Origin: Colias croceus
Taxonomy: Eukaryota > Arthropoda > Insecta > Lepidoptera > Pieridae
Assembly: GCF_905220415.1 (NCBI RefSeq)
Contig: NC_059549.1
Location: 10,292,001-10,356,000 of the forward strand
Direction of reading: 5' to 3'
DNA length: 64,000 nucleotides
The translations under genes were made by a program, and so were the position numbers. Under the pieces are notes generated by a model that was not told the DNA's origin, ran no database searches, and worked only from the letters and a program-made list of their open reading frames with translations. How positions within the stretch are numbered: the first letter of the stretch is position 1; the number at the start of each line of letters is the position of its first letter. Of this stretch, positions 32,155 through 43,000 are shown in pieces.

Positions 32155-33063
32155 CACACCGGCACAATTAGCGGAACAGAAAAAAAAATGAGACTATGAG
32201 ATAATAATGCATATATTTGACGAAAATGTAATTAGACACAAAATAATAAATTGATTAACATCTTTTAACGACTTTGAAAAGTCTTCGTTATTTTTATTAA
32301 AAAATTAAGAAATTTGAAATAAGTGAAATTTTTAGATGATTATGAACCATCACAAAAAATAAAACAGTAAGCATTAAAATGATACAATAAAATTAAAGCA
32401 AAATTAATAACGAATGTTTCCCCCTCTTGCTCTGATTACGGTTTCCATTCGTCTGGGCATCCTACAGATTATGTTATCGATGATTTCTTGAGGCAACCGC
32501 TCCCACTCATCAAGTAATGCGTTTCCAAGATCATTAAGATTGTTGGGGGGTGGCATCCTGGATTTAACCCTTCTTTTTATCAAGTCCCAGACATGCTCTA
32601 TCGGATTCATATTAGGGGAATTTGCTGGCCACTGCATCACCGGTGTACCTACGTGGCTCAGATATGCCTGTACCGATTGTGCACTATGAGCACGAGCATT
32701 ATATTGCAATAGAATAAAGTCGTCGCCAATAAATGGGGCAAATGGTACAACATGTTCTTCTAAAATGTCTCTGATGTATCGATCTGCTGTCATTGTCCCT
32801 CCTGTGACTATCACTAACTCCGTGCGAGCTCCCAAACATATCCCTCCCCAAACCATAATCGAGCCGCCACCATAAGCCACTGTGTGTTCAAAATTAGACT
32901 GTATGTGGCGTTCTCCTTTGCGTCTCCATATTCGCTGTCTCCCATAGATCTATTTTAAAAGTACTCTGCACTCATCAGTAAAGAGAACCTGCTACCATTC
33001 GTTCAAATCCCAGACGATGTTCTCGCGCATCGGTTTCTGTTCCGCTAATTGTGCCGGTGTGTG
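32155..33063 (-). mobile_element. Dead Tc1/mariner-like transposon
   Basis: Inverted ends CACACCGGCACAATTAGC and (complement) CACACACCGGCACAATTAGC with GGAACAG after them, both next to TA. The minus strand holds the C-terminal half of a Tc1-type transposase. The element is internally deleted (about 0.9 kb against the usual 1.3 kb or more). It starts 62 bp behind the YJU2B stop codon. Confidence 0.9.
32404..33005 (-). pseudogene. Tc1-like transposase remnant (DD34E type), inactive
   Basis: From about 33005 the frame reads VLFTDECRVLL (first catalytic Asp), two in-frame stop codons lie around it, then from 32880 GGGSIMVWGGI, LLQYNARAHSA and NSPNMNPIEHVWD. The second catalytic Asp is replaced by Tyr in LQYNARAH; the spacing from there to the Glu is 34 residues, as in Tc1 transposases. 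The DNA-binding N-terminus is missing. So it is doubly inactivated. Confidence 0.88.
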
Positions 33064-33611
33064 TATTATAATAGGATGGTTATTGTTACTAAAATGATCC
33101 ATTAAAAATATTTTCTATATAAATATTAATTAACTATCACAAGTAGACAAATATAAACTAAATGTTTGTTTCGTCATATTTTTTTCTTATTCTGCAAGGA
33201 TTGGTTGATCTTATGTCATTAACAGCCAATCAGAATACAGAAAAGTGACGCTAAATATACTATCCAATAACTAAATGTGTGTTCTCTCAGTCATGCAAAA
33301 TGCATCCAAATAATATATATTGTTATACTAAATTGTAAATATAAAGAAGGTTAAAATAAAAAACATATTTCAATGAAATCTTTTATTTCAATTGCTCTTA
33401 TAAAACATCAATAGGCTTCGTCGATACAGTTCGATGTCAGCTGAAACTCGAATCTGTTCTACTATAACATCAAGAATCACAACATTTGCTAAATAATACA
33501 TGAAATACACAAAACAATGTTTTTACTGGAATGCTATTGCTATAAAGATTTAGATCTCTAGTTTTTAAAGAAAATAACAAAAAAATATCGTAAGAGCTAG
33601 CGCGCAAGAGC

Positions 33612-33741
33612 AACTTTTGTCTCCGCAACTATTTTGTCTCTCCCATCAACTCTATGGGCTATTAAGAAAGTGCGCGCACGTAGCGACGCAACTCCCCATA
33701 GAGTTGATGGGAGAGACAAAATAGTTGCGGAGACAAAAGTT
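33612..33741. mobile_element. Perfect 47-bp inverted-repeat MITE
   Basis: Arms 33612-33658 and 33695-33741 are exact complements (start AACTTTTGTCTCCGCAACTA, end of arm CAACTCTATGGG), with a 36-nt loop rich in GCGCGCAC. Perfect arms imply a young insertion or active maintenance. Non-coding. Confidence 0.9.
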
Positions 33742-34113
33742 ATTGAAAAGGAAGTTAAAATAGATTTATGAAAATGTGTAAACAAAAGAGTCTAAATGAT
33801 TAAAGTCATACAATTACAAAGAGATACAGAAGCCTCCATAAATATATAATAAAGGAGACGAGCTTTAGATCCTTACAGCATATAATAAAAGCGTAGTTAT
33901 AATTCCTTAGGCGCCTTGAAAAAAATTCTAAACTGGGTGAGTTACACCTCTGAATAAATCAGGCGAATAAACTGTGAACTCTTATTTATAAAATACAAAA
34001 ATATAAGAAACGATAAATATTTATATCGATTACAATTTCAATTTATTGAACAGTGACATTTTTTATTACAAATAAATAGGTAAATCTATTTAACCCTTAT
34101 ATTCTAGGAGGTA

Positions 34114-35200
34114 GCAACGTTGACAAGTGAGCATTTTAGTATAGTTGGTTCTTTGATATGCTGTTCCTCTTGCTATTTCGGTTACAGTCCGGGCTGTCTG
34201 GCTGGCCGCAGTGGTTGCGTTTAATAGTGCGCATCTTATCTGCACAGGAAAATATCCTTAATTTAAAGTCATTTTTTAACGCGTAATTTTTAATCGTTTG
34301 CCTTTAGATAGATCCATTAGACATAATTTTTTTATTGCAAGACGTGTTTTTCGTTGTTAAATAGGTGCCAGACGCAATTTTTATTTCAAAATAATTAAAA
34401 TATCATCGAAATAAGTGAAATTCCATCAACATGAGTCCCAGTGAAGGATAAGTAATCACTGTGTTACTTATACTATATATAATATTCATTTTACTATTTA
34501 CAGTTTTTTTGCAACAATCTACCATATCGCCTCCTTTTTCCCAACGAACCTCAAATAGGACGTTAATGTAAACTTGATAAAAACCAAATATCATCAAGAA
34601 ATTAAAGACTTTTTAACGGATTTTAAACGCGATTTATTCATTGTATTATTTTCCCAAGTCTTTAATTTCAAAATGTATAATACTCGCGTAAAATCAAACA
34701 CTAGAAAATACAAATATCATCAAATTCATATTTATACCCAAAAGTGTAATAAATATGAAACCATCTATTAAAAATATTAGTTTACTAATTATTCAATATA
34801 AGTATTAAAAAAGGATAATATAATATAAATAATAAAGTTATTACTTACCTTTTAAGCGGACTCATATTGATGTAATTTCACTTATTTCGATGACATTTTA
34901 GTTATTTTGAAATAAAAATTGCGAATGGCACCTATTTTACAACGAAAAAAACGTCTTGCAATAAAAAAATTATGTCTGATGGATAGGGATATGGATCTAT
35001 CTAAAGGCAAAAGATTAAAAATTACGCGTTAAAAAATGACTTTAAATTAGGGATATTTTCCTGTGCAGATAAGATGCGCACTAATAAACGCAACCACTGC
35101 GGCCAGCCAGACAGCCCGGACTGTAACCGAAATAGCAAGAGAAACAGTATATCAAAAACCCAACTATACTAAAATGACTTTTTTTTAAACGTTGCTAGCT
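34114..35200. mobile_element. Long-TIR (foldback-like) element
   Basis: Left arm about 34114-34438 and right arm about 34859-35200 are inverted copies, over 90% identical by eye across about 325 bp (for example AGTCCGGGCTGTCTGGCTGG and TGCACAGGAAAATATCC with its complement). The ends are GGAGGTAGCAACGTT and, in complement, GGAGCTAGCAACGTT. The 420-bp centre is AT-rich and non-coding. Such long arms are seen in foldback and Mutator-like elements; I see no clear target duplication, so the superfamily is open. Confidence 0.8.
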
Positions 35201-36352
35201 CCCGTACAATTATCTATAATAACTAAACGATAATGACTAGTTTTTAATAAACTTTTAACAAGCGAAATAATATGGTCAGTGAATAAGTAGTAGCAAAACA
35301 TTTGTTTCAGTAATTTTCCAATATTAAGTACTTTTATTTTTTCATTGTCAACAATATAAAACATGGCGGTCAGATGCGTGAAACGTCATTTTGACAATTT
35401 GAATAAAAACGAATGTTAATTTTTTAACCAACAACGTTTATTAAACACATTTTTAAAACAAACAATTCGAAATCAATTAATTTAATATTTCAAGCAAGAA
35501 ATATAATTTTGGGGTTTCCCTATAATATTCTTATTATCATAGCCTAGAATTTATTTTAGTTACCAGAGTTTATCGCAGTTCACTGACCAATCCAGTGCTT
35601 AGCACAAAATATAACAAATACAACTCCTACATCTAAATACACAAATATTAAAACTAAACGTTACTACAGTCAACATCAAATAACCATAAACGATTACGAG
35701 TCCATTTGTGCTTCAATGCCCAGCGCAGATATCCGCTTCAAAGCCTTAATTTTGAAAATCGAAGATATAAATTAATTAGCTTAAATTTTTTTCCGTAGAT
35801 AATTTTTTTAGTTAGCAAGTCAGAATTTTTAGCCTCACATTTTTTACTGCATATAAAAAAATATGATAATGATTGAACAAAAATTTTGTCTATGTGTAAA
35901 AAATAATAGTCGTAAGCCTTCTGCAATAACTATTTACTTGAATGGTAGGTATTATATTAAATCAGTAAACGTACCACTTCATTGCGGAATTTTATTACCA
36001 TATTCTCATTCTTCTTAACAAATTGTACATCTCTCAACCTTAAAATAATAGATAAATAATTCATATTATGAAGTATGTAGTAGGTAAGTAGATACTTTTA
36101 CAAGGGACAAAATAACGATGCACTTTCCTACAAGACTCGAAAATGATAAGAGTTTTGAATTGAAATTGACATTTTCCCATTAAATATTTGAATTTAGCTT
36201 TCAGCTTAAAACATTCCTACACCATTGATGGAATTTTGAGTTTTTGTGTATCATCACGGATCAAAATGAAATAATGCACAATTATTTTGTCCCCCACTTG
36301 TACAAAGGTCTCAAGCAGATAGTATCTCCTCTTTTTTCTAAAAGTAATTGCG

Positions 36353-39300
36353 TTATTCATTACACCGTGTATCCTCAAGAGCCTGTACGAGCGCACACTC
36401 AATCTTGCTCCGTAGCCAACTCAGTACTTCTGGGTCTTGAATCTCTATCGCTTTTTCGTCCGTCGAGAAGTAGCTCACTTGTTCATCCTGGAATATTATA
36501 ATGTTTTTATCCGACCTCACTTTTATCTACTGAATGATTGAACTGCTGATAGAAAAAAAAAACATATCGACAAATAAAATTTCAAGGACCTAAAATGTTT
36601 GACGACCACTGTATATAGCGTGTCAATGCACCTAGGCGAATCCTTGCGGAAGTGCACGCACTAACGCGCGTTGTTGCGTCTTGTAGATATTCAAAACCAA
36701 AATCAAACACGAGAGCTGGCTGGCTGTTCTTTCAAAATCACGCAAGTCACACACAACACTCGCTCACCTGCCGCACGCTGAGCACGAGGTGCGGCGGCGC
36801 GGCGGCGGGCGCGCCCAGCAGCCGGTGCAGCGGCGCCGCCCACTCCGCGCGCCACCGCCCGCCGCGCCCCGCACTCCGCACCACGAACACGTGCCTGCAA
36901 CACAACATCATCATCATCATCATCATCATTATATCAAAGAAAAATCCGAAACACTAAAAAGATTACAATACACAATACTTACTGCGTAGTAACGAGTACA
37001 GTAGCAGTGGAGGTCCGTGATAGATGCGCGTGCGCAAGATAACCGTCCGTATCAGCGTAGTGCCCGCGGCACAGCTGCGCGAGCAGCGCCGCGCCGCGCG
37101 CGCTCCACGGACTGTACGCGCGGATACCCTGAGATACAAAGTTATTTTTTGTTATGAGCAGTGAATCGAACAGAACCGAAGCACTATACAGTGCTTCGGT
37201 TCATGTCTGTTACTGCATGCTGAATTAGAATTCTGAGTGAAATTGCAGAAGTAACTGAGAAAAAAACAATTCTTTTTGGATTATTTTCTGTGTAAATTTA
37301 CTACAATTGTTCCAAATTTTTTTTCAACACAAAATTCACAAATATTCATGACGTAAAAACCCTAAAAAATAAGTAATAACACAATGAATTTTATACAATA
37401 CATTTATTATGATCAAACATGAATAAATAGTGCAGACTCCATAAATGTACATATAACATTTCCCGCCAAACGCACCTCAACACTAGAGCAGTCTCTAGGC
37501 AACCGTCGCCTAGCAACCAGCCCGCCACACCGCTCAGCACACGCGCGCAGTGCGGCCTCCGCACAGCCAGCGCCCGCGCGCCGGTACTGCGCGAGCCGGG
37601 ATACTTCGCGGCAAATGTCTGAAGATATTATGTACGTCCGCATGTGGTATTTTACTCGTGTTTTTTTTATACCTTAACTTATACATTTATAAATAGTCTT
37701 TTTAAACTTAACTTTCTAATTGGATATTTTTTTATACTTTTTACGTGTATGTACATAGTAACTTTACTACATAATACATAATATTATGCTTCTTACAATA
37801 TAATATATCCCTTAAATTTAGATTCATATTAAGTATGATCATATTATTCTTTATGAAACAGTAATTTTTGAAACGGCTTATTTAACAAACTGACTGCGAC
37901 ATAATATTAAACATGCAGAATAATAGAGGAGGTACAACAATATCAAACGTTCACCAAAATCATGCAAATAATGTAGGTACAATCATGACGTGATAAAGTT
38001 ATTTTGTATGTTTTTATATAAAACTAGCGGTCCGCCCCGGCTTCGCCCGTGATACATATTCACGTTTTCTCTGCATAAGAACCATCCTCGTACTTCAATG
38101 AATATAATAAAAAAAGAATCGGTTCAGCCGTTCTAAAGTTATGTGCTTACCAACACATTTTGGGATTCATTTTTATATTATAACTATAAGATGTAAATAA
38201 AATACTTCTAATTTAAATTTACTTCAAACTAAGATTTCAAATATATCTACTTATATCGTCCTTTATAATAATAAATTGCTTTCATTTTTTTGAATATATT
38301 TTTTTCTTCTTGATTGTGAATGAACGAACGAATGAATGAATGAACGAATATAACATGCGTCCAATACTCACATCGCACCACGGCACTATCGTCGTCTACT
38401 CGTCCAACAGAGAACAAACAAAGTGAATGATTAGAAGCGAATTATTTGATATTAATTCAACTACATTGTATAAAAAGAGATGTTTCATACGGCTATATTT
38501 CTTTTCTGTGTAATTTCGAAAAACTATTTCAGTACGACATTTGGAGTAGAGACTAAAATCTTGATTCTATTCCCTGATAAATATTAATTCTTTACTATGA
38601 AACATCTCCTTAAACTAAGTTACTACCCCATTAACACTTAACATTATCAAACTGTAATAAAAACCAAAGTTGTTAAAACTTACATGAAAAACATAGACCG
38701 TATTTAAATGAATTGTATTTCATTTAATGAAAATAATTCTAATAAAATAAATAATAACAATTCTAACCAAAAGTGGGTCTTGCAATAATCCCGGTGACGG
38801 CTAGTGCGACGCTCGCCGGGTTCGTTCTGTTCGCCTCTATCACAGCTTCCGGTAGATCGTCGATGATCTCGCTACTTCCTGCAAATTATTAAATTATTTG
38901 CGTAAATCTTTAGTAACTATGTAACTACATTAAATATTATTAGTTAGCTCTTATTTAATTAATTAATTCGTTTCATATTAAAAAAAATAATCTACATCTA
39001 ACTAATATATTCCTAATTATTGTTTTAGGTTTGATTTCATACAGATCAAGGATCAATCACATTGTGTAATATTGGTTCTACATTTCCTGAAAAAAGTATT
39101 AATTTTAAACCTAATTAAATAATGGATGAATTAGGGAATGAATTATGAAATAATGAGCGAATGAATGGGTGAATGCATGAGTGATTGAATGAATAAATGG
39201 GTGTACGATCGAGTAAATTTAAACACATATATACCTAGCGCCGTTTTCGCTATCTTATGGGGTGTGCTGGTAGCATGCGGCTCGCTGGCCAGCATCCGCG

Positions 39301-40065
39301 CCGCGCCGCTCAGCACCGCGTCGCTAGCTGATGCTCGCCGGGAGAAGCCCTGCGGCATGTTATAATATGTATGTTGCTTAGTCAGTTGGTAAGTTAGGAG
39401 GCTAGTTCGATGTTAGGGCGTGGTAAAGATTATTTTATTTGAATTTGATTTTGCTTTTATGGCATTGAAATGCTTTATAAATATAAATTTATAAAGAATA
39501 GAAAAAAATATATCAAGTGGCGGGAATCGACCCACATCCTTTCACGTCCTTCTGGGTTGGTCAGGCGTCCGCTTCTTATTTATTATAGGAAACAAATTTA
39601 CGTTCATACAAAAAGTCGATTCAGCCGCTGCCGCATCACGCTCGGATTACTTGTACGGTAAGTCACAGTCCACATAATGCTTTAATACTAATTTTTCATA
39701 CTAAAAACTAAATAAGTAGGTACACAAGGTTTTTAACAAAAATCAAGAGAAGAGTTCAATTAAATTATTATGTATTTTGACGATACAAAAGCAGTTATAG
39801 ACTTATTAAAAAAATGACTGAGTTTAAATTATTTTTTTAAATCTCCACTAAAAATTCAACTCTACAACTCACAACATAAGGTTCATAGAACTGCCTCAGC
39901 GCTTTCGTAAAGTCCCCAATATAGCTGTACGGGTTGCCCAGTATCTTCAGCCCGAGGACAAGCACGTAGAACTGCTGCACCAGCTGAAGCCAGTAGTGGC
40001 GGGAGGCGGCGTCCAGGAGACAGGGGATGGGGAGGGGGGTGTTGCGGAGCTCGAAGTAGCTCATT
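36353..40065 (-). CDS. VPS13: VPS13 exons 38-44 in window (DH-like and PH-like C-terminus)
   Basis: Exons 40065-39873, 39349-39235, 38878-38768, 37618-37476, 37128-36983, 36894-36768, 36487-36353 (stop). HYWLQLVQQFYVLVLGLKIL starts the DH-like part. The usual glycine-rich ATG2_C motifs (FYEPYQGAIQGPEE, MTMDxxYQQKRR) are reduced to FYEPYV, GFSRRASASDAVLSGAARML and VTGIIARPTF. The PH-like end is clear: GIRAYSPWSARGAALL, HVFVVRSAGRGGRW, STDEKAIEIQDPEVLSWLRS. A possible 24-bp micro-exon near 38396-38373 would keep frame. Confidence 0.85.
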
Positions 40066-43000
40066 CTATGATGGACAAGATAAGGAAAAAGATTTTAAAT
40101 TTGGGTAAGCGATATAAATTTTGTATTTTTTTTTGTTCAAGACAAGACAGAATTGCGCTGCCATTACTTAGGCATTTGATACATAATAAGCATAAATTTA
40201 CAGGCAATAACAATAAATTTCCAATAAGTATTAAGTATCAATACAAGATTAAAAACTAATAGGAAATAATCTTAAATATGAAAGCCGTAATTGGAAATTA
40301 GTCACTTAATATAATAGAGGAACAACAAATTGATTGAAAAATGTAAATTTTAAAGTTTTTTTGAATAAAAAATATTTTAAGTTTCAGCGTACAAACCTGA
40401 TCACGACATCCTTCATGTCACACAACGACGAACCCCACGAATTGAACAAGTACTCCAAAAGGTCACTATTGAACAGTTTCGGTCGGTTTTCCTTTTGCCC
40501 GCCAAATTTCCTGCTCGGACTCCCAGCATCTTCACCAGAATAGCCCCTCGATGAGAGACTTAACACTATCTTGATGGGCGACAAGTGCACATATTCAAAA
40601 ATAACATTCCTCTGAGCGTTTGATTGACTCTTCATAGCAATCACTGGCAATGGCATATGCACTAAAGCTAAATCAGCTCGCAATCTAACAGCAGGCTTTT
40701 CATCCACCTTCCAATGATTCAATATATCGAACACGTGATTAACAAAACCTCTATCTAAATTCACACAATATTCCTGTATCACAATCTTTAAGTTTTTATA
40801 AATATCTTGGTTCAAAGACGGCCTATATTGCTTGAGAAGTTCAATTTCTACACTTGGTTTTTCTCTTCTCGATTTCAAATGTGAGGGCAAAGGTGCTGGG
40901 TACAGTACACACGGGAACACAGCTTCGTGCAACTGGTTATCTATTTGGAGTCTTTGTAGTTTCAAATGACAGTAAGTGAACGTTTCTGATCTTCGTAATT
41001 GAAGCCAGACACCTGGGTTGTACGTCCTCCGTAGTTCAGAGAAGAATGGCTTCGTCATTTGCATCTTTTCCAGGTCTATGTGGATGTACTCTTTGAGCTG
41101 ACACTTTTTCATGTCGGCTTGATAGTTATCTTCGATCCAGGCTGTCAAGTCTGGTGCTAACTGCTTCCATTTATTGCTGACATTGACTTCCCAGCGTGGC
41201 AAGGAATCGGATACGCTGATATATGATAATTCCTTGACTCTGTTGCCGGTTTGCACACAGACAGATAGACTAATACTAGATAGGGCCATGTAGATTTCGT
41301 AGTTGCTCTTCTCTGCATACATGCTCATTTTGTATTGATACGCTATTCTTTCGTCTTGTGTTAGCGCGAATACTCTTTGATAACCATCCATGTATGATAT
41401 CCAGTAAACTATGACTTTGTCCTTTCTCATTTTCTTGGTTTTGCGAGCAGTTTCTGGTTGCTCAGAAACGTCTGAGTCATCACTGCTGGATGACATTGGT
41501 TCTGGGGATTTTGGAGTAAGTCTCTTTAACGTTGAAGATAGTTTGGACGTCACACTGTTTGTCACGACGAGTGTGGATTGTTTAACAGAGTGGAAGCTTA
41601 CTTTTTCTTGACCGTATCTGGAAATAAAAAAAAATTATAACAAATCATTTACCATTTGCCGGTTAATTCATATTCCAATAAGAATAATTTATTTTCTTGA
41701 CTTACTTACTTACGTATACTATTTCTCATTAAAACTTAAAAAACTGTTACTTACCCGTCTTGAGAGAAATTCGCTGGGAAACCTTTGCCCTTGTTATTAT
41801 AGATATTCCAAAGGAGATTTCTCTCTTTTAAAGGATCGTCCCAAGTGTACAGCATTGATTGGTACGGACTTAGTAGAGCCACTTGACCTGAATCCGCCTA
41901 GAAATTAAAAAAAATATATGACAACTCTATATAAAAAGCATAAGCATCTTAGATAGACTTGACTAAAGCTTTAATAAAATAGTCTCTTAAATTATTATTA
42001 GTCACTTAAAGACGTAGTTAGTTGAAATCGAGCAAAGTAAAATAAATTATTACTTTTTAGTAGAGTCTGTGAAACAAATGTTATTATTTTTTTACATACC
42101 TGATGTAACTTCAAGAAGAGATCTTCGCACAAATTGTCGATGCGCACAGGTGCGTCGCCGGCGCGGTAGTTCTTGAAGGTGATGGTGTAGGGCCGGTCCG
42201 TGCCGCCCGTCACTTCTACGCATATTGCTGACTGAAATGTAAGAATAAGGTCATAATAATATATAATAACCTACATATAGAAATTGTTAAGTGTAGGTTT
42301 ATTGATACTTTAACTTTCGAGTGTACTTTGAATGAACAAGGAAAAGTAATAATAAGATTAGATTTTATAATTTAGTTAATTTAATTACATATATGAAAAA
42401 ATTCTCTAAAAAACTTTTAAGCAAACTTATAAAACATTTTGATTGAATTGATATTTTCCAATAAAAAAAAATATTGAGCATGATAATAAATTATAGAGAA
42501 AAAATAGTAGAAACATTTCTATAATAATATAATGAAATAAAACAACAAAAATTTAATTGTTTAACTTTTATTATGTAGGCATTCACATAATAATTCACAG
42601 GGTCACAAAATCTTATAAACACGTCATTTACGAAAGTCGATTATTCAACACATTTACATCACTGGATGTCACGGGCTAACAGTGTTTACGTACGCTAACT
42701 TAATTTACAACTTTCATTCACGCACGTATAAGGTGCCGGAAGCTTTCACCGCCTCTCAGTTTTCAGGCGATCCGCGTCAAAAAATGTTGTTCAAACTCAT
42801 TTTAGTGTTATGTGTGATACAATCGTGCTTCTCCCTTTGCGATGAGTGCAAAAACGGTTATACGCGAATAAAACGAGCGAAGTATTACTCCAACCCGCCT
42901 CCACGATTCTATAGAAAACCGCCCATGAGCTATCCCATCAGAGGACCTTTTTCATATACGCCTCCACCAGGATATATGGATGATGGTGATAAAAATTCCG

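Larger units (their letters stand above)
33064..36352. other. Intergenic region between YJU2B/Tc1 and the VPS13 3' end
   Basis: No coding sequence is recognised. It contains the 47-bp palindrome element (33612-33741), the long inverted-repeat element (34114-35200) and AT-rich sequence. VPS13 3' UTR should occupy the right end; candidate AATAAA signals on the minus strand exist near 35991 and 35553 but I cannot choose between them. Confidence 0.65.

Noticed and set aside
36652..37089. Arg/Pro/His-rich plus-strand frames
   Set aside because: Antisense shadows of GC-rich VPS13 exons and the CAT microsatellite.
38373..38396. 24-bp micro-exon of VPS13 (DDSAVVR)
   Set aside because: It has AG and GTGAGT boundaries and keeps frame, but exons 38878-38768 and 37618-37476 also join directly; too short to support without transcripts.
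42682..42783. Upstream in-frame extension of the nested secreted-protein gene
   Set aside because: It begins at GTG, and the ATG at 42784 opens directly onto a typical signal peptide.
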